Assembly (NCBI RefSeq): GCF_014647915.1
Contig: NZ_BMQC01000008.1
Span: forward strand, 124,001 to 188,000
DNA from: Pilimelia terevasa
GTDB taxonomy: Bacteria > Actinomycetota > Actinomycetes > Mycobacteriales > Micromonosporaceae
DNA length: 64,000 bases
Reading direction: 5' to 3'
Shown: positions 16,815 to 25,199 of the stretch, one piece after another
Position numbering within the stretch: the stretch's first letter is position 1
Layout: the number at the start of each line of letters is the position of its first letter
Position numbers and translations under genes: made by a program
The notes under the pieces: model-generated
Seen by the model: the letters and a program-made list of their open reading frames with translations, nothing else
Databases searched by the model: none
Told to the model about the DNA's origin: nothing

Positions 16815-17740
16815 CGGCGCTCCTCGTCGGGGGTGCGGCCCAGGTAGCCGTAGCGCAGGCGCAGCGGCCAGGTACTGGCGGCTACCGTCCAGCGGCGGCG
16901 TCCGGTGTAGTCCTCGCGCCAGGTGTCGTCGCGGCGCACCGTCAGCGGGCCGGTACGGAACCGCAGGGGGTTGCCGGCGATGCTGTGCGGGGCGGTCGGC
17001 GGGCCGTCGGGCGCCACGGGCGGCAACCCGGCGAAGGCGCGCACGCCGGCCAGCGCCGCGTCCGGGGCGGCGACGAAGTCCTCGTACCGCAGCCGGTGGA
17101 CCGGCAGCCGCCGGGCCAGCAGGTCGAACGCCGCGTTCTGGGCCAGCCAGCGCCCGCTGGCCCGGGCGGGGGACAGCACGGGCATGTAGGCGACGCGGTC
17201 GGTGATTTCCGGCCGCCGCACCCGGCGACCCCACGAGTGGGCCACGGCAGGGGCGTCCCGGACGAGGTGCAGGACCCGCAGGTCCAGGTCGGCGGCCCAG
17301 CGTAGCGCGAAGGCGAGCGAGGCGTGCTTGCTGGAGTCGACGACGAGCCGGGCACCGGTGACGTCGGCGGCGGCGGCGTAGATCCGCTGGTAGAGCCCGG
17401 TGTACCGGGCGACGGTGGCGGTCCGGACGCGCGGCAGCCGGCGGGCGGCGAGCCACGGCAGGTGCCGGGTGCGGTCGACCGCCGCCTTCAGGCCCAGGAC
17501 CGTCGGCGCGTCCAGCGCCGCCCAGCCGCCGAACGCCCGGTCGCCCACGGCCGTCCAGAAGGGGCACTCGCGGAACGGCGCCCCGCACCCGCAGCATTCG
17601 CCGCCGACCAGGCCGCGCTCCCACAGGTGGACCACCTCGCCGACGGCGCACACGTCGGCTCCCGCGGTCAGCAGCAGCTCCAGCAGCGTGGAGCCGCTGC
17701 GGCCGAGTCCGCCGACGAACAGGACGGTCGGCCCGCTCAC
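16811..17740 (-). CDS. Sulfotransferase (PAPS-dependent), leftward operon
   Basis: 309 residues. The N-terminal LFVGGLGRSGSTLLELLL is a 5'-phosphosulfate-binding loop in the P-loop sulfotransferase superfamily, and LRVLHLVRDAPAVAHSW holds the 3'-phosphate-binding Arg and Ser. A Cys-rich patch (GECCGCGAPFREC) near residues 48-60 recurs in bacterial polysaccharide sulfotransferases and could bind metal or form disulfides. It probably transfers sulfate from PAPS to a sugar hydroxyl of the growing polysaccharide. It sits between two glycosyltransferase genes with 4-bp overlaps on both sides. Confidence 0.88.
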   Translation of the reverse strand: MSGPTVLFVGGLGRSGSTLLELLLTAGADVCAVGEVVHLWERGLVGGECCGCGAPFRECPFWTAVGDRAFGGWAALDAPTVLGLKAAVDRTRHLPWLAARRLPRVRTATVARYTGLYQRIYAAAADVTGARLVVDSSKHASLAFALRWAADLDLRVLHLVRDAPAVAHSWGRRVRRPEITDRVAYMPVLSPARASGRWLAQNAAFDLLARRLPVHRLRYEDFVAAPDAALAGVRAFAGLPPVAPDGPPTAPHSIAGNPLRFRTGPLTVRRDDTWREDYTGRRRWTVAASTWPLRLRYGYLGRTPDEERR

Positions 17741-18345
17741 CGGCGCCGCCGTCGACTCATCCGACGGGCGATCAGGGCGTCGACGATCTCGCCCACCCGG
17801 GCGACGCCGGGCGGGACGGCCGGCTCCGCCTCCGCAGCGACGGCGAAGGCGGTCGGGTCGGCCAGGCCGAGGTCCAGCGCGGCGGCCAGGGCCGCGGAGT
17901 CCTCGCAGAGCCGGACCAGGCCCGCGGCGGCGAGCCGGCGGCCGAACCGCTGCTGGTGGTCGTCCACGTGCTCGCCGTGGGCGGGGTCCCGGGGGACCAC
18001 GATCGGGGTGCGGCCGTGGCGACGGGCTTCGGTGATGGTGGCCGGGCCGCCGTGGCTGACGACCAGGGTCGCCGTCGCCATGGCCCGCTGGAGGCCGGCG
18101 TGGTCGAGGAAGGGTACGCCGCCGGGCAGCGCCGGGGGGGTGCTGTGTCCGTACTGGACGATCATCGTCGGGGCCGCGGGGCGGGTGCGGTGCCAGTCGG
18201 TCAGCCAGGCCAGGAGTCGGTCGAACGGGTGCACGTCGGTGCCGACGACGGCGAGGACGGTCGTGCCGGTGCGGCCGCCCTGCCGCTGCCGCGGGATGTC
18301 GGCGGCGCGCGTCGCCGGGGCGGCGGTCGCCGGGTCGCCGTTCAC
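17737..18345 (-). CDS. Alg13/PssE-like glycosyltransferase catalytic subunit
   Basis: 202 residues from the GTG at 18345, whose GTGA overlaps the stop of the partner gene; no other start lies near. The sequence matches the C-terminal donor-binding half of GT28 (MurG-like): TVLAVVGTDVHPFDRLL at the start, VSHGGPATITEARRHGRTPIVVPRD with the nucleotide-sugar-binding Gly loop and Glu, and EHVDDHQQRF. In PssD/PssE, EpsE/EpsF and Alg14/Alg13 systems this subunit pairs with a membrane anchor to form one active enzyme. It adds a sugar to a polyprenyl-linked intermediate. Confidence 0.85.
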   Translation of the reverse strand: MNGDPATAAPATRAADIPRQRQGGRTGTTVLAVVGTDVHPFDRLLAWLTDWHRTRPAAPTMIVQYGHSTPPALPGGVPFLDHAGLQRAMATATLVVSHGGPATITEARRHGRTPIVVPRDPAHGEHVDDHQQRFGRRLAAAGLVRLCEDSAALAAALDLGLADPTAFAVAAEAEPAVPPGVARVGEIVDALIARRMSRRRRR

Positions 18346-18818
18346 AGGAGGTGTCCGACGACGGTGGAGCGGGGGTACAGCCGTTGCTGCTCCTCCCACT
18401 GGACCAGCATCGCCGACAGGAACGGGCGGCACAGCCGCGCGGTCAGCGTGGGCGTGTCGACCCGGTCGTACACCTCGATGTAGATCGTCGGCACGCGGCG
18501 CAGCCGGGCCAGGGCGACGAACGGCAGGGCCACCCCGGCACCGGTGGTGACGACGGCGGCGACCTCCTGGCGGCGCAGGAAGCGGGCGGCGAGGCGGAGG
18601 TTGCGCAGGAGGTTGCCGAGGTTCCGGGTAGTGGGGTGATAGGCCCAGGTGACTGCCTCGTCGGCGAGCAGCGAGCGGGCGTCCGGGGTGTCGAAGGTGA
18701 CCCAGTGGCGCGGGCGGTCGCGGTACCACGACCGGAGGGCGACGAGCTGGGCCAGGTGGCCGCCGCTGGAGCCGACGAGCAGGATCGGCGCGTCGGCCGA
18801 CGGCGGCGGTACAGCCAT
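18342..18818 (-). CDS. Alg14/PssD-like membrane-anchoring glycosyltransferase subunit
   Basis: 158 residues from the ATG at 18818 with GGAGG 6 bp upstream. The family start LLVGSSGGHLAQL is the acceptor-half Rossmann motif of Alg14/PssD; VVTTGAGVALPFVALARL and PTIYIEVYDRVDTPT are also conserved. It recruits the catalytic Alg13/PssE-like subunit to the membrane and binds the lipid-linked acceptor. The overlapping downstream gene is exactly that partner, so together they make one glycosyltransferase. Confidence 0.88.
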   Translation of the reverse strand: MAVPPPSADAPILLVGSSGGHLAQLVALRSWYRDRPRHWVTFDTPDARSLLADEAVTWAYHPTTRNLGNLLRNLRLAARFLRRQEVAAVVTTGAGVALPFVALARLRRVPTIYIEVYDRVDTPTLTARLCRPFLSAMLVQWEEQQRLYPRSTVVGHLL

Positions 18819-18952
18819 GGGACCCCTCCACAGCCAGACGGACCCGGTGACGGGTCGACGTGACGGACCGACGTGACGGATCGACCGGTCGGGCACCCGG
18901 ATCCGGGGTGGACAGGCGCCCGCGCGCGGCCGATTGACCGTACCCTATGGGC

Positions 18953-19891
18953 CTACCGCTCGGCCGCCTGCGCGAGCCGGGTGTCGAGCCCGTCCAGCAC
19001 CGCCGGATCCGTCCGGTGGTCGAACGGACCGGCGAAGTGCGCGCCGCTGGCGGCGGCCGCGGCCACCGCGGCGTCGGTCGCCGGCCCCGCGCCGAGCCGG
19101 TGCCGCAGGTCGTCACCGCGGACCGCCAGGTCGGCGGCGCCGCAGAGCAGCGTCGGCAGGACCGCGCGCTCGGGTGACAGACAGCCGCGGAAGTAGGCCA
19201 CCACGTCCGGCCGGCCGTTCAGGAATTCCGCGACGAAACGGGCCGCCCGCCAGCTCAGCGCGGCGCCCGGCCCGCCGGTGCGCAGCCGCAGATCGGCCGG
19301 GGGGCGGGTGCGCCAACCCACCGCCAGGCCGTCGGCGGTGTGCAGGCGCAGCAGCGGTTGCAGGCGGTTGACCAGTTCGAGCGGCCGCAGCGTGGCGGCC
19401 GCCGCCGCGGGCGAGGGGAGCCGGCGGTGGCGGAACCCGTAGGCGCTGCGCGTGTGCCGCGCCGCGCCGCGCAGGTCCCGGTGGGCCACCACGGCGTCCG
19501 CCCTGGACGCCACCAACTCGTCCTCCGCGTGGGCGAGTGGCAGCAGAGGGTAGTCGGTGCCGGTCAGGCTGACGATCCAGTCCACGCTGACCCCCTCCCG
19601 GGCGAGCCAGTCGACGCCGCGGAGGTACCGGTCCACCGCGCTGTAGTCGCCGGGCCGGTGCAGGTCGTAGGTGACCGTCACGTCGGGTAGTGCCCGAAGG
19701 TCCGATTCGTCCAGCGGCGGCCCATGGACATCGTGGCTGATGTAGACGACGCTGGTGGGGCTGTACCGCCTGATGACCTGCACGAGCCTGGTCAGTCGCG
19801 CGGCGGCGGCGCCGGTGTGCGCGGCGGTACCGCGGTCCTGGGCGCCGTGATGCCGGGGGGCGTTGTTCTGGATGTGGTAGCAGAACCGCAT
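18953..19891 (-). CDS. Core-2/I-branching-type beta-1,6-N-acetylglucosaminyltransferase (GT14-like)
   Basis: 312 residues, first gene of the leftward operon. It starts MRFCYHIQNNAP, and the VVYISHDVHG, SVDWIVSLTGTDYPLLPLA and GAALSWRAARFVAEFLNG segments match the bacterial Branch (PF02485) family, which puts GlcNAc or a pentose onto another sugar in beta linkage. No membrane segment is present. A 134-bp gap separates it from the PssD-like gene, and the divergent chain-length gene begins 98 bp upstream, so this gap holds the promoters for both arms of the locus. Confidence 0.83.
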   Translation of the reverse strand: MRFCYHIQNNAPRHHGAQDRGTAAHTGAAAARLTRLVQVIRRYSPTSVVYISHDVHGPPLDESDLRALPDVTVTYDLHRPGDYSAVDRYLRGVDWLAREGVSVDWIVSLTGTDYPLLPLAHAEDELVASRADAVVAHRDLRGAARHTRSAYGFRHRRLPSPAAAAATLRPLELVNRLQPLLRLHTADGLAVGWRTRPPADLRLRTGGPGAALSWRAARFVAEFLNGRPDVVAYFRGCLSPERAVLPTLLCGAADLAVRGDDLRHRLGAGPATDAAVAAAAASGAHFAGPFDHRTDPAVLDGLDTRLAQAAER

Positions 19892-19989
19892 GACGTCTAT
19901 TATCGGCCGTCGTCACCGCCAGCGGCGCCCGATGTGGAGAGCACCCACCGTCGCGAAGCGGTTGTGGGACAAAAGGGAGCGAAACCCCC

Positions 19990-21738
19990 ATGAATGTGTC
20001 TCGCCACCCGGAGCCCACCGAGCCGGACGGCCCGGATCTGGCCACGTACCTGCGCTGGCTGCGGCGGCACTGGTGGATCATCGGGATGGGCGCCGTGCTG
20101 GGAATGGCCGGCGGGTACCTCGCCGCGGCCGTCCAGACGCCGGTGTACCAGGCCACGACCCAGGTCGTCGTCCGCGCCGTCGAGACCGGGGACAAGAACG
20201 GCGCCGTGCAGAACAAGATCAATCTGGACACCGAGGCGCAGGTGGTCCGCTCGCTGGTGGTCGCCGAGAAGGCCCGGGGCGCGCTGGGTACCGCACTCAG
20301 CGCCGACCGGATGTCCCGGCGCGTTGGCGTGACCGTCCCGCCCAACAGCCAGGTACTCAACATCACCTACGGCGCCGAGACCGCCCAGGCGGCCCAGGCC
20401 GGGTCGCGGGCGCTGGCCGCCGCCTACCTGGATCTGCGCGGCACCGACGCCCGGCGGCGGATGGACGAGGAGCGCAAGGCGCTCGACGGCCAGATCGCCG
20501 CGGTCACCAAGCGCCTCGACGGCATCGCCCGGCAGATCGCCCGCGCCAAGGACGAGTCCTCCGAACGGGAGCGGGCGATCGCCGACCGCAACGTGCTCAC
20601 CGACCAGCTCCGCGGCCTGAACGAACGCCGCAGCCCCCTGGTCGCCAGCGCCGTACACCCCGGCGACATCATCTCCGAGGCGCGCCTGCCGGAGAGTCCC
20701 AGCGCCCCCAACGCGATGCTGTACCTCGTCTCCGGCCTCGGCGCCGGCCTCCTGCTGGGCCTGTGCCTGGCGGCGTTCGCCGACCGCCTGGACCGGCGCG
20801 TGCGGCACGGCCGCGACCTGGCCGAGCGGTTCGCTCCCGCGGTCCTGATGGAGGCGCCCGGCCAGGTGAACGCCGTCGGCATCGTCGCTCCCGGCCACCC
20901 GCTGGCGGCGGAGATCGGGCGGCTGCGCAACGTCCTGGCCACGACAGGGCCGCCCCCGGCGGGCCGGGGCCGCACAGTGCTGGTCACCGGCGCGTCCACC
21001 GGGCACGCCGCGGCGTTCGTGGTGGCCAACCTCGCCGCGGCGTACGCCCGCACGGGGCAGCAGGTCGTCGCCGTCTGCGCCACCGCCGACTCGGCACTGG
21101 TCAACGTCGCCGCGCCCGGCGGCGCCGCGGCCGGCCTGTCCGACGTCCTGCGCCGCGACACCCCGGCGCTCGCCGCCCTGAGCTCCGTCACGGACCTGCC
21201 GTCGCTGCGGGTGCTGCTGCCGGGGGCACTGGACGCCGTCGCCGAACTCCCGCTGGCGGCGCTCGCCGAGACGCTGGACACCCTCGCCGACCGGTTCGAC
21301 CACGTGCTGGTCCACGCGGCCTCGCCCCGGGTCAGCGTCGAGGCGCAGGCGCTCGCCAACCACGTCGACGCCGTACTCGTGGTGGCGGAGTCCGGCCGGA
21401 CCAGACGGACGGAGGTGGCCGGGGCGATCGCACGGTTCGACCAGGTGGGCGTCGAGGTCGCCGGGCTGGCGCTGGCCCCCCGCGTCCCGGACGGCGTGGT
21501 ACCGCGCCGGGTGCCCCCGACCCAGCTTCCCGGCCGCGGGCGTCCCGCGGTCGCGGCGGCGCCGGTACCCACGACGCCCGCCAGCGCTGGCCCGGCACGC
21601 CGGCCGGCCGACGACTCGACGATGATCCTGCCGCGGATGATCGAGGTGGCACCGCCGCCCGCCCCGGGGCGGATGCAGGCCAACGGGCGGGCGGTTCCCC
21701 GCCAGGCCGCCCCGGATCCCCGCGAAAGCGCCCGGTGA
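19990..21738 (+). CDS. Wzz-type chain-length regulator fused to a degenerate BY-kinase domain
   Basis: 582 residues. An N-terminal membrane segment (WWIIGMGAVLGMAGGYLAAA, about 28-47) and a second near residue 245 (AMLYLVSGLGAGLLLGL) bracket an extracytoplasmic Wzz domain with coiled helices. The C-terminal cytoplasmic domain looks like a polysaccharide tyrosine autokinase, but the Walker A reads VTGASTGHAAAFVVANLA, without the usual GK(S/T), and Walker A' reads VVAVCATADS instead of a DAD motif. The C-tail is Pro/Arg-rich and lacks a Tyr cluster. It probably controls polymer length without kinase activity. First gene of the rightward operon, with AAGGGAG upstream. Confidence 0.87.
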   Translation: MNVSRHPEPTEPDGPDLATYLRWLRRHWWIIGMGAVLGMAGGYLAAAVQTPVYQATTQVVVRAVETGDKNGAVQNKINLDTEAQVVRSLVVAEKARGALGTALSADRMSRRVGVTVPPNSQVLNITYGAETAQAAQAGSRALAAAYLDLRGTDARRRMDEERKALDGQIAAVTKRLDGIARQIARAKDESSERERAIADRNVLTDQLRGLNERRSPLVASAVHPGDIISEARLPESPSAPNAMLYLVSGLGAGLLLGLCLAAFADRLDRRVRHGRDLAERFAPAVLMEAPGQVNAVGIVAPGHPLAAEIGRLRNVLATTGPPPAGRGRTVLVTGASTGHAAAFVVANLAAAYARTGQQVVAVCATADSALVNVAAPGGAAAGLSDVLRRDTPALAALSSVTDLPSLRVLLPGALDAVAELPLAALAETLDTLADRFDHVLVHAASPRVSVEAQALANHVDAVLVVAESGRTRRTEVAGAIARFDQVGVEVAGLALAPRVPDGVVPRRVPPTQLPGRGRPAVAAAPVPTTPASAGPARRPADDSTMILPRMIEVAPPPAPGRMQANGRAVPRQAAPDPRESAR

Positions 21739-21775
21739 CCTGCGCCGCGCGACCGTCCGGCGGGGCGGACATCCG

Positions 21776-23161
21776 GTGACCGCGGCGGTGGTACCGGTCC
21801 GACGGCCGGCGCCCCGCCCGGCTCCGCCCCCGCACGCGCGACTGCGCCTCCCGCGCGCGTGGCCACTGGCCGCGCTGCTGACCCTGTACCCGCTCTGGTG
21901 GGTGCTCGGCCTCTCCCCGGTGATCTTCGTGGTGCTGGCGGTCCCCATGGTGGCCCAGCTCGCGCGCCGCGGGCGCGTCGCGGTCCCGGCAGGTTTCTGG
22001 ATCTGGCTCATCCTGCTCGCCTGGGTCGTCCTGGCGGTCCTGATGCTCGACTTCACCGCACCGGGCACCCTGCCGCCCGCCGGGTCCGGGCGGTACATCG
22101 GCTGGACGATCCGCACGCTGAACTACCTGGCGGTGACCGTTCTGCTGCTGTACGTGTACAACCTGGACGAGCGGGAGCTGCCGCGCCGCCGGCTGATCCG
22201 GTGGCTGGCCCTGCTGGCGGTCTGGGTCGTCCTGGGCGGGTTCCTCGGCCTGCTGCTGCCGAAGGTGCGGTTCGCGGCGCCCGTGGTGCACCTGCTGCCG
22301 CCCGGCATCGCCGCCGACCCGTTCGTCAAGCGCATCATGCTCATCGAGTTCGCGCAGGTCCAGGAGATCATCGGCGGGACGGCGTCCGCGCGGCCCGCGG
22401 CGCCGTTCGACTTCACCAACACCTGGGGCGAGAACCTGGCGGTCCTGCTGGTGTGGTTCGCCGTCGGCTGGCTGATCCTGGCCCGGGGCTGGCGCCGGCT
22501 CGCCGGCCTGACGGTCCTCGGCGCGGCGCTCGTCCCCGTCATCGGGTCGCTGAACCGGGGCCTGTGGCTGGGCCTGGGCCTGGTCGCGGTGTACGTCGCC
22601 GTCCGGCTGGGCGCCCGCGGACGGCTGCGCGCCCTCGTCACCCTCGGCGGCGCCGCGGCGATCGTGGCCGCCGTGGTCGCCCTCTCCCCGCTCGGCCACA
22701 CGATCGGCGGCCGGATCGCCCACGGCCACAGCGACCGGATCCGCGCCACCCTGACCGCCAGCGCGTACCAGGCGGCGAACGCCTCGCCGATCCTGGGCTT
22801 CGGCGGCAACCGGGCGCTCGTGGGCAGCAACCGCTCCATCGCCGTCGGCAAGCGACCCGGGTGCGCCCAGTGCGGCAACCGCGAGATCGGCTCCGACGGG
22901 CAGTTCGGCAACCTGCTCGTGGGCCAGGGGTGGGTCGGCCTGCTCTGCTACAACGGCTTCTTCCTGTGGGCGCTGTGGGCGTACCGGCGGGACAGATCGG
23001 TCGTGGGCATCGCCGCCAGCGCCACCGTCGTGCTGCTGCTGTGGTTCCAGTTCGCCTACAACTCGCTGCCGACCACCCTGGGCTTCGTCATGATCGGGGT
23101 CGGCCTCCTGGCCAGGGCGGCGACGCCGCGCCGGCCGGTCCGGGCGCAGGTGCGCCCGTGA
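21776..23161 (+). CDS. O-antigen polymerase/ligase-like membrane protein (Wzy-type)
   Basis: 461 residues with about ten to twelve membrane segments and a long extracytoplasmic loop (about residues 170-220). SLNRGLWLGLGLVAVYVAV and SPILGFGGNRALVGSNRSIAV, followed by GQFGNLLVGQGWVGLLCY, match the conserved core of the Wzy/WaaL superfamily, which joins polyprenyl-linked oligosaccharides into polymer on the outer face of the membrane. It starts 37 bp after the chain-length gene, and its stop overlaps the next start by 4 bp (GTGA). Confidence 0.85.
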   Translation: MTAAVVPVRRPAPRPAPPPHARLRLPRAWPLAALLTLYPLWWVLGLSPVIFVVLAVPMVAQLARRGRVAVPAGFWIWLILLAWVVLAVLMLDFTAPGTLPPAGSGRYIGWTIRTLNYLAVTVLLLYVYNLDERELPRRRLIRWLALLAVWVVLGGFLGLLLPKVRFAAPVVHLLPPGIAADPFVKRIMLIEFAQVQEIIGGTASARPAAPFDFTNTWGENLAVLLVWFAVGWLILARGWRRLAGLTVLGAALVPVIGSLNRGLWLGLGLVAVYVAVRLGARGRLRALVTLGGAAAIVAAVVALSPLGHTIGGRIAHGHSDRIRATLTASAYQAANASPILGFGGNRALVGSNRSIAVGKRPGCAQCGNREIGSDGQFGNLLVGQGWVGLLCYNGFFLWALWAYRRDRSVVGIAASATVVLLLWFQFAYNSLPTTLGFVMIGVGLLARAATPRRPVRAQVRP

Positions 23162-24345
23162 CCGACTCCCGCTCCTCCTACCTGCACACGCTCGCCGCGC
23201 AGGTCTGGCCGGCGCCCGCGCGGCCGGCGGTGCGGCGGGGCGGACCGGGCTACGTGGTGGTCCCAGGCGTCCGCGACCCGCGGCTCCTGGTGTCCGGCTC
23301 CGGCCGGGCGGCCGCGGCGGCGGTCCGGGCGTCCCTGGTGCCGCCGACCCGCAGAGCCCGGCTGCGCCAGGCCGCCGTCGGGGCGCTGTTCCGGGTCGGC
23401 CTGGGGCGACTCGCGTTCCGGTACCGGCTCGACCCCGGCGACCCGCAGGGGGTTGGGCTCGACCGCCACCTCGCCGCGGTGTGCGGGTCCGAGGTGCGCC
23501 TGTCCGCCCACCTCGGACCGCCGCGCGCCACCCGCAAGCCCGTCCTCCAGTTGCGTACCCCGGCCGGTGCACCGGCCGGCTACGCCAAGCTGGGCGTGGA
23601 CCCCCTCACCTGCCGGCTCGTCGCCGCCGAGGCGGCGGCCCTGCGCCGACTGGCCGGCCTCGATCTCGGCCCGGTCGTCGTCCCGCACCTTCGGCACCAC
23701 GGCCGCTGGCGGGGCGCGGAGCTGCTTGTCCAGTCGGCGCTGCCGGTACACCTGCCGCCGGCGACCCCGGCGGCGGCCGCCGCCGCGGTCCGGGACGCCA
23801 TGGTCGAGGTCTCCCGGGCGGCCGGCGTGCGCCGCGGGCGCCTGCGCGGCAGCGGGTACGCGGCCGGCCTGGCCGCCCGTGTCACCGCGCTCGGGCCGCG
23901 TCCCGAGCGCCCGCGGCTCGCCGCGCTGCTGGCCCGCGCCGGGGCGGAGGATCCGGTGACGGCGTTCGGCTGCTGGCACGGCGACTGGAACGGCGGGAAC
24001 GGCCTGGCGCTGGCGGACGGCCGGGTGCTGGTGTGGGACTGGGAGCGGTTCGCCGAGGACGTACCCGTCGGCTTCGACGCGCTGCACCACCGTCTCCAGC
24101 GGGACTTCTCCGCGGGCGTGGCGCCCTGGAGGGCGGCCGCGGGGCTGCTGCGCGACGCCGCCGGGTGCCTGCGGCAGTTCGACCAGCCGGCGCCGGCCGC
24201 GCTGATCGCCCTGCTGTACCTGGTGGATCTCGCCGCCCGGTACCTCGCCGACGGCCAGCGGGCGGCCGGGTCCGCGGTCGGCGACGTGGGCGCCTGGCTT
24301 GTCCCGGCCGCCGAGGAACACCTGGAGAGGAGCCGGTCGCGATGA
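23158..24345 (+). CDS. APH-like phosphotransferase in the polysaccharide operon
   Basis: 395 residues from the GTG at 23158. It is not an obvious polysaccharide enzyme. The C-terminal half carries the Brenner motif HGDWNGGN and, after a short strand, VWDWERF, which correspond to the catalytic loop and metal-binding Asp of aminoglycoside phosphotransferase/kinase-fold enzymes. The N-terminal half has a strand-rich LQLRTPAGAPAGYAKLGV with the likely ATP-binding lysine. It may phosphorylate a sugar or polyol, or be a small-molecule kinase unrelated to antibiotics. It is coupled on both sides by 4-bp overlaps. Confidence 0.78.
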   Translation: MTDSRSSYLHTLAAQVWPAPARPAVRRGGPGYVVVPGVRDPRLLVSGSGRAAAAAVRASLVPPTRRARLRQAAVGALFRVGLGRLAFRYRLDPGDPQGVGLDRHLAAVCGSEVRLSAHLGPPRATRKPVLQLRTPAGAPAGYAKLGVDPLTCRLVAAEAAALRRLAGLDLGPVVVPHLRHHGRWRGAELLVQSALPVHLPPATPAAAAAAVRDAMVEVSRAAGVRRGRLRGSGYAAGLAARVTALGPRPERPRLAALLARAGAEDPVTAFGCWHGDWNGGNGLALADGRVLVWDWERFAEDVPVGFDALHHRLQRDFSAGVAPWRAAAGLLRDAAGCLRQFDQPAPAALIALLYLVDLAARYLADGQRAAGSAVGDVGAWLVPAAEEHLERSRSR

Positions 24346-25199
24346 CTGTCAGGCAGTGGGCGTACCAGGGGCTGCGTACGGCCACGCGCACCTACGGGCG
24401 GTGGACCGCCGGGTCCCGGCTCGACCCCGGCTTCCTCATCGTCGGTGCGCAGCGGTGCGGCACGACGTCGCTGTACAAGACGCTCGCGCAGCACCCGTCG
24501 GTCCTGCCCGCCGTCTGGCACAAGGGCGCCCACTACTTCGACACCGGGTACCACCGGCCGCGGGCCTGGTACCGCGGACACTTCCCCACCCGCCGGCAGG
24601 CCGAGGCCGCGGCACGGCGGCACGGCGGCACGGCGCTCACCGGCGAGTCCAGCCCGTACTACATGTTCCACCCGGCCGCCGCCGCGCGGATCGCGCGGGA
24701 CCTGCCCGGCGTCCGGCTGCTCGCACTGCTGCGCGACCCGGTGGAGCGGGCCTACTCGGCCCACTCCCACGAGCTGGCCCGCGGCTTCGAGACCCTGCCC
24801 TTCGCCGACGCGCTGGCGGCCGAGGCGGACCGCACCGCGGATGCCGCGGCGGTCCTGGCCGCCGGCCCCCGGGCGGCCCACCACAGCCACCAGCACCACG
24901 CGTACCTCGCCCGGGGGCGGTACGTGGAGCAGCTCACCCGGCTGGCCGCCGCGGTCGGCCGGGAACGGCTGCACGTGGTGGACGCCGACGACTTCTTCAC
25001 CGACCCGCGGCCGGCCTTCGACGGCGTCTGCGACTTCCTGGGCCTGGCGACCGGCGCGGACATCAGGTTCGGCCGGCACAACGCCCGGTCGCGCGCGCCG
25101 ATGCCGGCGGACCTGCGCGCGCGCCTCGACGCGCACTTCCGGCCGTACGACGAGCGACTCGCGACCTGGTGGGGCCGGGTGCCGTCGTGGCGGCGGTGA
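24342..25199 (+). CDS. Sulfotransferase (PAPS-dependent), rightward operon
   Basis: 285 residues, ATG overlapping the previous stop. PGFLIVGAQRCGTTSLYKTL is the 5'-phosphosulfate-binding loop, and LLALLRDPVERAYSAHSH is the 3'-phosphate-binding motif with Arg and Ser; GESSPYYMFHP and the C-terminal RPYDERLATWWGR are typical of bacterial heparan/carbohydrate-type (Sulfotransfer_1/3) enzymes. It resembles NodH or heparan sulfotransferases more than the leftward enzyme does, so the two probably modify different positions. It would use PAPS and release PAP, the substrate of CysQ. Confidence 0.92.
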   Translation: MTVRQWAYQGLRTATRTYGRWTAGSRLDPGFLIVGAQRCGTTSLYKTLAQHPSVLPAVWHKGAHYFDTGYHRPRAWYRGHFPTRRQAEAAARRHGGTALTGESSPYYMFHPAAAARIARDLPGVRLLALLRDPVERAYSAHSHELARGFETLPFADALAAEADRTADAAAVLAAGPRAAHHSHQHHAYLARGRYVEQLTRLAAAVGRERLHVVDADDFFTDPRPAFDGVCDFLGLATGADIRFGRHNARSRAPMPADLRARLDAHFRPYDERLATWWGRVPSWRR

